IMG/VR virus record: IMGVR_UViG_3300032241_002276
Coordinates: 1-44,938 of that record
Origin: a virus
DNA length: 44,938 nt
Reading direction: 5' to 3' (one strand)
The position numbers were made by a program, and so were the translations under genes. How positions within the stretch are numbered: position 1 is the stretch's first letter; each line of letters starts with the position of its first letter. Under the pieces are notes generated by a model. It saw only the letters and a list, made by a program, of their open reading frames with translations, was not told the DNA's origin and searched no databases. Positions 36,852-43,249 of this stretch are shown here, one piece after another.

Positions 36852-37033
36852 TGAAAGACTCAGACGTACTATATTTCCCAACATATAACGCCTTAGCAGA
36901 ATTTGCTAAGGCTAACGTAGATATGTACGCCAACGTATCTTTTTTTGATCCATCTAAACAATCGTGGACTCTGGTTCTTCATGAAGACGAAGACAATTCT
37001 GAATATAATCGACCGCGTCGCCGAATCGGTTGA
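36851..37033 (+). CDS. Hypothetical protein
   Basis: A 60-residue protein with an aromatic N-terminal half (VLYFPTYNALAEFAKANVDMY) and an acidic then basic end (HEDEDNSEYNRPRRR). Coupled to the leaderless gene upstream and overlapping the deaminase start by 53 bases in another frame. Confidence 0.55.
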   Translation: MKDSDVLYFPTYNALAEFAKANVDMYANVSFFDPSKQSWTLVLHEDEDNSEYNRPRRRIG

Positions 37034-37400
37034 GCCGGTATCTCAAGCTCGACTGGCCGCTGCTATTGTTTACAAGAATGATGTGGTAGCCATTGGTACC
37101 AATAAGAATAAGACGCATCCTCTGCAAAGTAAATTTGCCAAACATGAACAGGCGATTTATCTTCATGCGGAGATTGATGCCATTAAGAATGCTCTTCGTC
37201 ATCTGACTCATAAGGAATTGGCCAAGAGCACTTTGTATATCTCAAGAATGCGTTTTGATGCTTCTGAGACTAAACCAGTTTCTACAAATCTCAAGCGTGG
37301 TCTAGCCATGCCTTGTTCTGGTTGTATGAGAGCAATTAAGAGTTTTGGTATTAAAAACGTTTGTTTCACAACGGACGACCAGGAATTTGCCTGGCTGTAA
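36981..37400 (+). CDS. Cytidine/dCMP deaminase-family protein
   Basis: Starting at ATG 36981 gives 139 residues; an earlier in-frame ATG would add 12. The zinc site is HAE (62-64) and PCSGC (111-115). The N-terminus has SQARLAAAIVYKNDVVAIGTNK and there is a specific insertion between the two motifs. It is a paralogous fold to the dCMP deaminase at 9.7 kb but clearly different in sequence, so substrate may be a free nucleotide, RNA or DNA. The start overlaps the upstream small gene. Confidence 0.82.
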   Translation: MKTKTILNIIDRVAESVEPVSQARLAAAIVYKNDVVAIGTNKNKTHPLQSKFAKHEQAIYLHAEIDAIKNALRHLTHKELAKSTLYISRMRFDASETKPVSTNLKRGLAMPCSGCMRAIKSFGIKNVCFTTDDQEFAWL

Positions 37401-37419
37401 TTTTTTTGATGAGAATGGG

Positions 37420-37447
37420 TTTACATTAATTCGAGGCCATATATAAT
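37420..37447 (+). promoter_or_regulatory. Early-cassette promoter 4
   Basis: TTTACATTAATT, 16-bp spacer, TATAAT, GGTCTTATCAAAATCGG leader and AAAGGAA ribosome site. Confidence 0.85.
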
Positions 37448-37484
37448 GGTCTTATCAAAATCGGAAAACAAAGGAATCCGCACT

Positions 37485-38450
37485 ATGGCACACGAACTTG
37501 AAATTGTTAACGGTGAAGCTCAAATGGCTTGGTCAGGGGAAGTTCCCTGGCACGGTCTTGGCACCAAGGTTCTTCCTGATCTGACTCCTGAGCAGATGAT
37601 GGAAGCCGCTGGTCTTAACTGGCGTGTAGTAAAGCATCCCCTTTTCGCCCAAATTAATGGCGAACGCGTCGAGACCAATCACGAAGCTCTGGTTCGTGAA
37701 ACTGATGGTCGCATCCTCTCTATTGTAACTGACTCCTGGAATCCTGTTCAGAATGAAGAGGCTTTTGAGTTCTTTAACGAATTCGTAAATGCTGGCGATA
37801 TGGAAATGCATACTGCTGGTTCTCTTCGTGGTGGTCGTCAGGTCTGGGCTTTGGCCAAGATCAAGGACTCTTTCTTTGATCTCTTTGATGGTGATCGCAC
37901 CGAAGGCTACCTTCTCTTCTCTAATCCTCACCAATTTGGTAAGGCTATTGATGTTCGCTTCACGGCAATCCGTGTTGTCTGCAACAATACGCTGACTCTG
38001 AGCCTTGGTGCTGGAACTTCTCGTGGTGTAAGCCTTAACCATCGTAACATCTTTGATCCTTCTAAGGTCAAGGAAACTCTTGGTATTGCTACCGGTAACC
38101 TTCAACGTTACAAGGAAATGGCTGAGTTCCTCGGCTCTAAGCAATATAAGAAGGAAACTGTGGTTGAGTATTTCAATCGCATCTTCCCCTCTACCTCTAA
38201 GGCTAAGGAAGAGGAAAAGCAAACTGCTTCTCGTATGGCTCGTCTTGCTTACGAAGGTCTTGAGCTTCAGCCTGGTGCTGAGTATGCCGAAGGTTCTTGG
38301 TGGCAAGCCTTCAATAGCGTTACCTATCTGACCGATCATCGTGGTGGTCGTTCTGTAGATAACCGACTCAACTCTGCTTGGTTTGGTGGCAATAAGGATC
38401 GTAAGATCAATGCTCTTAACCTAGCGATGGAATTTGCGGAGGCTGCGTAA
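37485..38450 (+). CDS. DUF932 phage/plasmid protein
   Basis: I start at ATG 37485, which follows the cassette leader and AAAGGAA; the product is 321 residues. It opens AHELEIVNGEAQMAWSGEVPWHGLGTKV, the hallmark of the DUF932 family (phage/plasmid-like protein), and contains FTAIRVVCNNTLTLSLG and the C-terminal TYLTDHRGGRSVDNRLNSAWFGG. DUF932 proteins are frequent on plasmids and in phages and are often linked to DNA-metabolism loci; function is unknown. A strong hairpin terminator overlaps the stop. Likely highly expressed early, judging by promoter and codon bias. Confidence 0.9.
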   Translation: MAHELEIVNGEAQMAWSGEVPWHGLGTKVLPDLTPEQMMEAAGLNWRVVKHPLFAQINGERVETNHEALVRETDGRILSIVTDSWNPVQNEEAFEFFNEFVNAGDMEMHTAGSLRGGRQVWALAKIKDSFFDLFDGDRTEGYLLFSNPHQFGKAIDVRFTAIRVVCNNTLTLSLGAGTSRGVSLNHRNIFDPSKVKETLGIATGNLQRYKEMAEFLGSKQYKKETVVEYFNRIFPSTSKAKEEEKQTASRMARLAYEGLELQPGAEYAEGSWWQAFNSVTYLTDHRGGRSVDNRLNSAWFGGNKDRKINALNLAMEFAEAA

Positions 38451-38466
38451 GCAGCCTCCCTTTCCA
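38438..38466 (+). terminator. Strong intrinsic terminator after DUF932 gene
   Basis: GGAGGCTGC-GTAA-GCAGCCTCC, a perfect 9-bp stem with the gene's TAA stop in the loop, followed by CTTTCC. The T tract is short. Confidence 0.75.
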
Positions 38467-38468
38467 TT

Positions 38469-38678
38469 ATGCTGAGCCTATATTTGGCAGTTGCCATATT
38501 TGGTTTATTTGTTTACACCACTATTGTAAGCGCCTTGGTCTTTAAATCCAGTGGAGATGTAGTAGAAGTACTTTTAAGGTTAATTGCGATTGGTGTCGTT
38601 GTATGCGTGTGTTGGCCTTTAACAATTCCTATTGCAGCTGCACTTGGTCTAGGCTATTTAATCTCTAAAAGGAAATAA
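38469..38678 (+). CDS. Small membrane protein
   Basis: A 69-residue protein with two predicted transmembrane helices: roughly residues 3-25 (LYLAVAIFGLFVYTTIVSAL) and 36-63 (LLRLIAIGVVVCVC and PLTIPIAAALGLGYLI), and a basic C-terminal SKRK that should stay in the cytoplasm. No ribosome site is obvious after the preceding terminator. Could insert in the inner membrane to affect lysis timing, exclusion or energy status; nothing specific can be said. Confidence 0.6.
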   Translation: MLSLYLAVAIFGLFVYTTIVSALVFKSSGDVVEVLLRLIAIGVVVCVCWPLTIPIAAALGLGYLISKRK

Positions 38679-38705
38679 ATACATATAGTTACCAGGAGTA
38701 CCTAT

Positions 38706-38927
38706 ATGGATCTACATCGTTGGACGCCAGATATCCTTGAAAGACATGAACTTCCCAAGTGGTTTATTCAAATGGCTGACTATAGATCTGCAGGTAAAGT
38801 AGCATTCATAGTTTGGGATACATTCAACAAAGAGGTTATTCATGCCGACTACTATAAAGACGGCGAGTATTTCGAAACTAAAACATTCAAAGTTAAGATA
38901 AAACCACCCGCTAAAAGAATTTTGTAG
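38706..38927 (+). CDS. Hypothetical protein
   Basis: A 73-residue protein with a CAGGAG ribosome site. It has aromatic and charged content (MDLHRWTPDILERHELPKWF) and a beta-like second half (GKVAFIVWDTFNKEVIHADYYKDGEYF) ending in basic residues. No domain recognised. An AATAAATA (late-promoter-like) lies about 25 bases upstream. Confidence 0.58.
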   Translation: MDLHRWTPDILERHELPKWFIQMADYRSAGKVAFIVWDTFNKEVIHADYYKDGEYFETKTFKVKIKPPAKRIL

Positions 38928-38937
38928 GAGATATATT

Positions 38938-39189
38938 ATGGGTAAGAAGCGCCACCGCAAGAAGCTAGTGTCAAAGGGTCTACGTTCTAAGGTAGCCAAG
39001 AGCACAATCCGGGCTCTAGCTGCTTCCAGAGACTTTCTTTGGAAGTTGTCTAATAAGACCGCAGCTTGGAAGAAGTTCCAAAATCCATGGATTACCATTG
39101 AGAATCCAGATAAGTCAGCCACTAACCGTAGGTTTATTCGTGTACGTGCAAATGAACTCTGGGGAAATCCTAAGGTTGTGAAGGAATAA
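38938..39189 (+). CDS. Very basic hypothetical protein
   Basis: An 83-residue protein beginning GKKRHRKKLVSKGLRSKVAKS, followed by LWKLSNKTAAWKKFQNPWITIENPD. Its charge and the absence of export signals suggest nucleic-acid or ribosome binding. GGAG precedes the ATG. It follows the preceding gene by 10 bases. Confidence 0.58.
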   Translation: MGKKRHRKKLVSKGLRSKVAKSTIRALAASRDFLWKLSNKTAAWKKFQNPWITIENPDKSATNRRFIRVRANELWGNPKVVKE

Positions 39190-39268
39190 TTAAAGTTATG
39201 GGTGCACTAGAGTTAGTGTGCTTAAAGAGACGTAGTGGCTGGTTGCAAACAGGAACCACCTCCTCTCA

Positions 39269-39296
39269 TTGACATTAATTCCACATTTTTTATAAT
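39269..39296 (+). promoter_or_regulatory. Early-cassette promoter 5 (leaderless)
   Basis: TTGACATTAATT, 16-bp spacer, TATAAT, GGACCT, then ATG at the predicted +1. Confidence 0.88.
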
Positions 39297-39302
39297 GGAC
39301 CT

Positions 39303-39521
39303 ATGAAAACGATCGAAACGACCAAATGGCTCGGAACCGCCGCCCTCGTGGCTGCGACGGTTATCCGGGCTCTCAACATGAACCATTTTGCAGACGTCCT
39401 ATTGACATTAATCGGCGTTGTGTTCTGGTTCGTAGCCGGCCTGCTGATGCGCGATAAGCCGCTCATCGCCGTCAATGGGTTTTCCATTGGCATTCTTCTG
39501 TTTGGGCTTTTCCACGGTTGA
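39303..39521 (+). CDS. Small membrane protein (predicted leaderless)
   Basis: A 72-residue protein that is nearly all membrane: helices around residues 9-23 (LGTAALVAATVIRAL), 30-48 (ADVLLTLIGVVFWFVAGLL) and 54-71 (LIAVNGFSIGILLFGLF). It begins MKTIETTKW at the predicted transcription start. The GC content is high compared with the rest of the window. Its TGA stop overlaps the next -35. Inner-membrane early protein of unknown function. Confidence 0.68.
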   Translation: MKTIETTKWLGTAALVAATVIRALNMNHFADVLLTLIGVVFWFVAGLLMRDKPLIAVNGFSIGILLFGLFHG

Positions 39522-39545
39522 CATTAATTCGAGGCCTGATAGAAT
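39518..39545 (+). promoter_or_regulatory. Early-cassette promoter 6
   Basis: TTGACATTAATT, 16-bp spacer, TAGAAT, GGTCTCATCAAAATGAGG. The first ATG (39558) is only 6 bases after the predicted +1. Confidence 0.87.
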
Positions 39546-39557
39546 GGTCTCATCAAA

Positions 39558-39974
39558 ATGAGGAATGAAAAACAAATGACCAAGTTCGCTGAGTTCGATA
39601 AGGCGGTCTGCCGCCAACTGCGTAATGACATGGATGCTCTTCTGGCTAAGTATGCTCAAGAACATGGCATCAAGTTTCATGTCGGTAACATGAAGTTTAC
39701 TGCCGAATCCGTAAAGATCATTGTAGAAGCTACTGTCGAAGGTGGTGTTTCTCAAAAGCAGACTAAGCAACAAACCGATTTGGCTTACTTCGCTGCAGCT
39801 AATAACGTCTCTACGAATGAAATGAATGGCCGCCGTCTTGTTGGCTACAACTCGCGAGCTCACAAGATGCCTTGGATTTACCAAGATGTTCGCAGCGGTA
39901 AGCTGTTCAAGTGCAGCACTTCTACTGCTCGCATCTACTTCCCCACTTCACGTACTCTGATTGGAGCCATGTAA
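39558..39974 (+). CDS. Hypothetical early protein
   Basis: 138 residues if it starts at 39558; a second ATG six codons later has GAGGAA about 12 bases upstream and may be the real start. The N-terminal half is helical (FAEFDKAVCRQLRNDMDALLAKYAQEHGI), followed by beta-like KFHVGNMKFTAESVKIIVEATVEG. The C-terminal half has a VGYNSRAHKMPWIYQDVRSGKLFKCSTS segment. Not recognised. It is coupled to the next gene by a stop-start overlap. Confidence 0.68.
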   Translation: MRNEKQMTKFAEFDKAVCRQLRNDMDALLAKYAQEHGIKFHVGNMKFTAESVKIIVEATVEGGVSQKQTKQQTDLAYFAAANNVSTNEMNGRRLVGYNSRAHKMPWIYQDVRSGKLFKCSTSTARIYFPTSRTLIGAM

Positions 39975-40147
39975 TGGATAGTTATGTGGTTGTGACCTAT
40001 GATGATGAGGGTGTAATGGCCATTGATTCGGTCTTTACAAATGAAGATTATGCAAAGATATATTGCTATCAGAATCAAAATCATGACCATAACTGTCTCT
40101 TATATAAGATTATCAAGGCGCCTTGGAAAGCTGATCCCTATAAATGA
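39974..40147 (+). CDS. Hypothetical protein
   Basis: A 57-residue protein beginning DSYVVVTYDDEGVMAIDSVFT, with a helix (NEDYAKIYCYQNQN) and an Asp/His-rich middle. The beginning and spacing resemble small phage proteins of an unannotated type. It ends immediately before a terminator hairpin. Confidence 0.6.
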   Translation: MDSYVVVTYDDEGVMAIDSVFTNEDYAKIYCYQNQNHDHNCLLYKIIKAPWKADPYK

Positions 40148-40171
40148 GGGCCTTTAGGGGCCTTTTTTTTT
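40146..40171 (+). terminator. Intrinsic terminator before promoter 7
   Basis: Short GGCC/GGCC stem extended by A-T and G.T pairs, loop TTTAGG, and a run of nine T residues. It separates this unit from the next cassette 2-3 bases later. Confidence 0.78.
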
Positions 40172-40173
40172 GG

Positions 40174-40201
40174 TTGACATTAATTCGAGGCTTGATAGAA
40201 T
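40174..40201 (+). promoter_or_regulatory. Early-cassette promoter 7
   Basis: TTGACATTAATT, 16-bp spacer, TAGAAT, GGTCTCATAGGAATC then AAGGAA and ATG. Confidence 0.87.
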
Positions 40202-40228
40202 GGTCTCATAGGAATCAAGGAAACGATC

Positions 40229-40309
40229 ATGTCCAACGAAACACCTCCCCGCCCCAACCCCCGGGCCCACATCCCTTTGGTTGATGACAGATTCACGAGT
40301 CCCAAATGA
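40229..40309 (+). CDS. 26-residue proline-rich peptide
   Basis: The first ATG after promoter 7 with AAGGAA opens a 26-codon frame: MSNETPPRPNPRAHIPLVDD, then a short tail. It is proline- and arginine-rich, and its stop overlaps the next start as ATGA. It may be a leader peptide for the downstream gene, or a short functional peptide. Confidence 0.55.
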   Translation: MSNETPPRPNPRAHIPLVDDRFTSPK

Positions 40310-40470
40310 TTGACCCCACCACCACTCTTGAGAAAATTTTTAACGCGGTCCTGTTGACAAAAAATCAGGCCGAGGCTGACCTCCTGATGGAGGCCGCCGA
40401 CGTCATCGACCTTCTCCGATCCGAAAGGGATGAGTCCGAACGGATGGCTTTGATCCATTCGCGGGATTGA
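40306..40470 (+). CDS. Small helical acidic protein
   Basis: A 54-residue product beginning MIDPTTTLEKIFNAVLLTK with a heptad-like acidic helix (AEADLLMEAADVIDLLRSERDE). It is coupled to the proline-rich peptide upstream. The stop TGA lies inside the next -35. No family recognised. Confidence 0.6.
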   Translation: MIDPTTTLEKIFNAVLLTKNQAEADLLMEAADVIDLLRSERDESERMALIHSRD

Positions 40471-40494
40471 CATTAATTCAAGGCCTGATAGAAT
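40467..40494 (+). promoter_or_regulatory. Early-cassette promoter 8
   Basis: TTGACATTAATT, 16-bp spacer, TAGAAT, AGCCTTACAAAATCGG leader; the ATG at 40523 follows AAAGGG. Confidence 0.87.
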
Positions 40495-40522
40495 AGCCTT
40501 ACAAAATCGGAAAGGGCACGAC

Positions 40523-40702
40523 ATGAACGGGTACACCTACACATACGAAGACGGCACTGAAGTTTGGTCGGCTGAACCAATGACTTCTCAGGAGCTGGAT
40601 GAACACAAGGAATACGTAGACGGTATGTCTGAGTACTATGACAGTGATGATTATGAACCATACTACACTCTCGGTGAACCTCGAATCAATTGGAGCTACT
40701 AA
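40523..40702 (+). CDS. Acidic Tyr-rich early protein
   Basis: A 59-residue, strongly acidic protein: MNGYTYTYEDGTEVWSAEPM, then YYDSDDYEPYYTLGEP and an INWSY end. The net negative charge and aromatic spacing are those of possible DNA-mimic or polymerase-binding proteins, which is speculation. Start and stop overlap its neighbour by one base. Confidence 0.62.
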   Translation: MNGYTYTYEDGTEVWSAEPMTSQELDEHKEYVDGMSEYYDSDDYEPYYTLGEPRINWSY

Positions 40703-40911
40703 TGGCCTATATGTCTTATTGCGCTTTTGAAAACACTCTTAATGATCTTCGCCTGTGCACTGCACTTATGAGTGAGGCTTGCGATGATGATAAGACTCTT
40801 GAAGAGTTTATCGAGTCTCGGCCTTCTTTTTATGAAGGCAAAGCCGTCCGTGCTCTTATTGATCAGGCGCGGCAGCTGATAGAGTTGTCCGAAGAAATGG
40901 AACGATTTTAG
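40702..40911 (+). CDS. Helical hypothetical protein
   Basis: A 69-residue protein with two helical blocks (AFENTLNDLRLCTALMSEA and AVRALIDQARQLIELSEEM). No domain known. It overlaps the previous stop by one base and is followed by the SWIM gene with a GTG start one base into the stop. Confidence 0.6.
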   Translation: MAYMSYCAFENTLNDLRLCTALMSEACDDDKTLEEFIESRPSFYEGKAVRALIDQARQLIELSEEMERF

Positions 40912-41123
40912 TGAAGAAACGCTATTCTCGTAAAGCTGTAGAATATCCTGGAATTAACTTTAAGGGCCACATGTATGCAGGTACAGTGTGGCCTTTTCCT
41001 ACTAAGGACGGAGAATATTCTGTGACTCTGACAGAAAAGGGCCTGACTTGTGATTGTTATGGGATGATCTTCCATGGTAAATGCAAGCATGTTCGGAATG
41101 TCGGTGAAAGGCTTGTAGGCTGA
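40911..41123 (+). CDS. SWIM zinc-finger miniprotein
   Basis: A 70-residue protein starting at GTG (overlapping the previous TAG). The second half is a SWIM finger: SVTLTEKGLTCDCYGMIFHG and then KCKHVRNV, giving C-x-C, about 10 residues, then C-x-H. The N-terminus is basic (KKRYSRKAVEYPGINFKG). SWIM domains bind DNA or proteins in larger proteins; this stand-alone version is short. A long hairpin follows the stop. Confidence 0.72.
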   Translation: MKKRYSRKAVEYPGINFKGHMYAGTVWPFPTKDGEYSVTLTEKGLTCDCYGMIFHGKCKHVRNVGERLVG

Positions 41124-41127
41124 TCAG

Positions 41128-41209
41128 AAATCCCTTCTGGAGTGAATTTGGAGCCATTTGATGGGCGTTCCATGGGTTGGCGATCGCTAGCGCACTCCAG
41201 AGGGAATTT
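41128..41209 (+). repeat. Long hairpin element 2 (CTGGAGTG family)
   Basis: Arms of 17 bp at 41128-41144 and 41193-41209 (one C.A mismatch, one G.T), core CTGGAGTG/CACTCCAG. The loop of 48 bases includes a TGATGGGCGTTCCATGG motif that resembles the loop of element 1. It lies 8 bases upstream of promoter 9. Confidence 0.87.
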
Positions 41210-41217
41210 TGAGCCGG

Positions 41218-41245
41218 TTGACATTAATTCGAGGCCTGATAGAAT
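41218..41245 (+). promoter_or_regulatory. Early-cassette promoter 9
   Basis: TTGACATTAATT, 16-bp spacer, TAGAAT, AGCCTTACAAAATCGG leader; ATG at 41274. Confidence 0.87.
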
Positions 41246-41273
41246 AGCCTTACAAAATCGGAAATGGAATGAC

Positions 41274-41456
41274 ATGAACATCGACAAATTTTTCAAGGCT
41301 CTCGACTCCCAACGGGATGCCTATTCGTCTGACCTCGACAAGGGTAACGCCTTCACTGTAGGGTATCTCAAGGGTACTCTGGAGGCGATTGCCATCAAAT
41401 ACCCTGAAGTGGATGAATACCTGAATACCTTTGTTCAACAATTGAAGGAAGTCTGA
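41274..41456 (+). CDS. Hypothetical early protein
   Basis: A 60-residue helical protein: MNIDKFFKALDSQRDAYSSD, GYLKGTLEAIAIKYPEVDEYL and a FVQQLKEV end. I start it at the ATG after the cassette leader; a longer upstream frame would run through the hairpin and is rejected. Function unknown. Confidence 0.65.
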   Translation: MNIDKFFKALDSQRDAYSSDLDKGNAFTVGYLKGTLEAIAIKYPEVDEYLNTFVQQLKEV

Positions 41457-41458
41457 TC

Positions 41459-41518
41459 ATGGGTAAGACAATCTATCTGGCTCACATTGAAATTAACACT
41501 GAAGAGGAAAATTACTAA
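41459..41518 (+). CDS. 19-residue peptide ORF
   Basis: An ATG two bases after the preceding stop opens a 19-codon frame (MGKTIYLAHIEINTEEENY) that overlaps the next start by one base. It probably provides translational coupling; a functional peptide cannot be excluded. Confidence 0.42.
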   Translation: MGKTIYLAHIEINTEEENY

Positions 41519-41667
41519 TGATATCCATTGAATCATTTTATGTGGAGTTTCAATCACTTGATTCTGTCTATGACAAGATTGCCTTTCTTAAGAAAATGAG
41601 TCAGATGAAGCTGCCCTATTACATTAACTATGATGGTCTTATTGCGGCCTGGACCAAAAAACTATAG
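41518..41667 (+). CDS. 49-residue hypothetical protein
   Basis: Starts at an ATG overlapping the 19-codon ORF's TAA. The product begins MISIESFYVEFQSLDSVYDK and ends with LIAAWTKKL, with hydrophobic spacing consistent with a small alpha/beta fold. Unrecognised. The next gene starts two bases after its stop. Confidence 0.55.
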   Translation: MISIESFYVEFQSLDSVYDKIAFLKKMSQMKLPYYINYDGLIAAWTKKL

Positions 41668-41668
41668 T

Positions 41669-41836
41669 ATGGTTAAGTCATGCGCCTCCGGCCTCCACTT
41701 CTCTCATGCTACCTATTATGATGTAACACCTTCTAGCAAGACCCTGATATGCAAAGTTCTAAAAGATGACATCATTACTATTCAACAAGGCAAGATTCGA
41801 GCCAAGAAAGCTCTAGTGCTGGGAGTATGTGAATGA
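41669..41836 (+). CDS. Small protein resembling a CxxGLH phage domain
   Basis: A 55-residue protein with CASGLHFSHATYYDV near residues 5-19, then SKTLICKVLKDDIITIQQGKIRAKKALVLG. The pattern C-x2-G-L-H, followed by strands of the form V-x-V-x-x-D-I, recalls a domain in some large phage proteins including rIIB-associated ones, as I remember them. The match is tentative. No good ribosome site; start overlaps by coupling. Confidence 0.5.
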   Translation: MVKSCASGLHFSHATYYDVTPSSKTLICKVLKDDIITIQQGKIRAKKALVLGVCE

Positions 41837-42039
41837 ATGAATCCTACAACTCAGCCTTTGAACATCGTGTATCTATCCTTAGAAAGAAGCTAAAAGAAGA
41901 ACTATCTAAAAAGAAACATGACAGAAGCAAGAAGACTATTAAACATATTATTAGCGAACTAAGGAAATGGGAAGCTATTATTAAGAAGAATAAGAAGATA
42001 TCCAAGTGTCCTCATTGCAATGGCGAACTTCACTATTAA
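41833..42039 (+). CDS. Basic coiled-coil protein with CxxC motif
   Basis: A 68-residue protein: MNESYNSAFEHRVSILRKKL, a lysine-rich helix, then CPHCNGELHY at the end. CPHC plus a nearby His gives an incomplete zinc ribbon that could bind metal by dimerisation. Coupled to the previous gene (ATGA overlap). Confidence 0.6.
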   Translation: MNESYNSAFEHRVSILRKKLKEELSKKKHDRSKKTIKHIISELRKWEAIIKKNKKISKCPHCNGELHY

Positions 42040-42112
42040 TAATTCCTATAATAAGAGCAGTATTAATAAAACCGGTTTATAACGGGTTTGCGTCCTCTGC
42101 CTCTCGCTCTGG

Positions 42113-42140
42113 TTGACATTAATTCTGAGCCTGATAGAAT
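42113..42140 (+). promoter_or_regulatory. Early-cassette promoter 10
   Basis: TTGACATTAATT, 16-bp spacer, TAGAAT, AGCCTTACAAAATCGG leader with AAGGAAACG before ATG 42173. Confidence 0.87.
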
Positions 42141-42172
42141 AGCCTTACAAAATCGGAAACAAGGAAACGAAC

Positions 42173-42739
42173 ATGGCTTTTATCGAAAACCCTATGAATG
42201 TCTATGGCGATGCTCATGTCTATGACAATGCTAGAGTCTCTAGCAATGCTGTAGTCTTTGGCAATGCTAAAGTCTTTGACTATGCTTATGTCTCTGGTCG
42301 TGCTAATGTCTTTGGTAGTGCTGTAGTCTTTGGCAATGCTCATGTCTATGACAATGCTAGAGTCTATGGCAATGCTGTAGTCTTTGGCAATGCTTATGTC
42401 TCTGGCAATGCTTATGTCTCTGGCAATGCTGTAGTCTCTGGTAGTGCTGTAGTCTATGGCAATGTTGTAGTCTCTGGCAATGCTATCATTAAATCTAATA
42501 GCGATTGGTTTAATATCATTTGTAATAATAAAGTTTTGACTGCTTACAAGTCCAACAATAACCTGGGCTATGAGATTAATGTTAATACCTTTGATAAGAG
42601 TCTCGATCAAGTTCAAGACGATCTTAGCCAAAACCAGATCAATATGATCAAGTCCTGGATGAAGCCGGCTAAGACCGCGAAACAAATCCGGATCGAGGAA
42701 CTGGAGGCCGAACTGATGGCGCTGATCCAGGCCGGTTGA
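42173..42739 (+). CDS. Left-handed beta-helix hexapeptide-repeat protein
   Basis: A 188-residue protein whose residues ~10-105 are about 16 hexapeptide repeats of the type V-[YSF]-[GDS]-N-A-x, the signature of a left-handed beta helix (three hexads per coil, about five coils). In DNA the repeats form 18-bp-related units such as GGCAATGCTGTAGTCTCT. The C-terminal ~80 residues are a mixed domain (WFNIICNNKVLTAY...) and a helix ending EELEAELMALIQAG, which may trimerise. Acyltransferases use this fold, but no catalytic His is evident. The long antisense frame here is a shadow. The TGA stop overlaps promoter 11. Confidence 0.82.
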   Translation: MAFIENPMNVYGDAHVYDNARVSSNAVVFGNAKVFDYAYVSGRANVFGSAVVFGNAHVYDNARVYGNAVVFGNAYVSGNAYVSGNAVVSGSAVVYGNVVVSGNAIIKSNSDWFNIICNNKVLTAYKSNNNLGYEINVNTFDKSLDQVQDDLSQNQINMIKSWMKPAKTAKQIRIEELEAELMALIQAG

Positions 42740-42763
42740 CATTAATTCTCAGCCTGATAGAAT
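42736..42763 (+). promoter_or_regulatory. Early-cassette promoter 11
   Basis: TTGACATTAATT, 16-bp spacer, TAGAAT, AGCCTTACAAAATCGG leader with AAGGAACGAC before ATG 42794. Confidence 0.87.
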
Positions 42764-42793
42764 AGCCTTACAAAATCGGAAACAAGGAACGAC

Positions 42794-42955
42794 ATGACCG
42801 ACATCCAAATCACCAAGGCCCGGCTGGCGGCCATCCGCGAGGCCGCTGGAATTTGTCTGGAACGTATGCCCACCCGGGTCCAGAAGCCCGCTGGTTCCTA
42901 TGAGTCCGACTACCGCTACTCCAAGTTTTCTCGCCACCATAAGCTGAGGGCCTAG
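42794..42955 (+). CDS. 53-residue basic early protein
   Basis: A product with a helix (ITKARLAAIREAAGICLERM) and a basic aromatic end (YRYSKFSRHHK). GC-rich, like the neighbouring unit. No domain known. The AAGGAACGAC ribosome site is the usual cassette one. Confidence 0.62.
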   Translation: MTDIQITKARLAAIREAAGICLERMPTRVQKPAGSYESDYRYSKFSRHHKLRA

Positions 42956-42961
42956 GCCAAC

Positions 42962-43042
42962 ATGATTCGTGCTATTATTGAGCTTGCCCTGCTAACCATT
43001 TGCGGTGTAATGATCTGCATTTTTGCCATCGTGGTCCGCTAA
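42962..43042 (+). CDS. 26-residue single-pass membrane peptide
   Basis: ATG 42962 opens 26 codons: MIRAIIELALLTICGVMICI, then FAIVVR. Apart from the charged ends it is one hydrophobic helix with two Cys, fitting an inner-membrane peptide such as those that perturb host membranes. It overlaps the next start by one base. Confidence 0.55.
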   Translation: MIRAIIELALLTICGVMICIFAIVVR

Positions 43043-43218
43043 TGGCCCGGCACGTGGATGTGTTTGCTGACGAGCATTTCGTATACGTGGACACCGGCTA
43101 TGAGGCTCGAGCCAGATCTGGGTCGAGTACCAGGAAACGTGCGTGTCCTGTAGTGGATTGTGAGAGATATGCAATGATCCTCCTATCCTCTGCGGTAATC
43201 GTACATTTTTCCTGCTAG
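43042..43218 (+). CDS. Hypothetical protein
   Basis: A 58-residue protein: ARHVDVFADEHFVYVDTGYE, a basic stretch with Cys residues, and a hydrophobic end (MILLSSAVIVHF). Coupled to the membrane peptide upstream. Codon pattern is less regular than its neighbours; it could be an eroded gene. Confidence 0.42.
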   Translation: MARHVDVFADEHFVYVDTGYEARARSGSSTRKRACPVVDCERYAMILLSSAVIVHFSC

Positions 43219-43249
43219 CAACTATGCGCTAAAACGCGATTAGTTTTAT

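Noticed and set aside
37533-38339. 268-codon minus-strand frame opposite the DUF932 gene
   Set aside because: The plus-strand frame has the family motifs, a promoter and a ribosome site; the reverse frame is a codon-bias shadow.
41142-41273. N-terminal extension of the 60-residue gene through hairpin 2 and promoter 9
   Set aside because: The promoter lies inside the extension and the cassette ribosome site precedes the internal ATG.
42119-42742. Long minus-strand frame with Ser-Ile-Ala-Lys/Arg-Asp repeats
   Set aside because: It is the antisense of the hexapeptide-repeat gene; periodic codons keep the reverse strand open. No ribosome site, and it runs through promoter 10 and 11.
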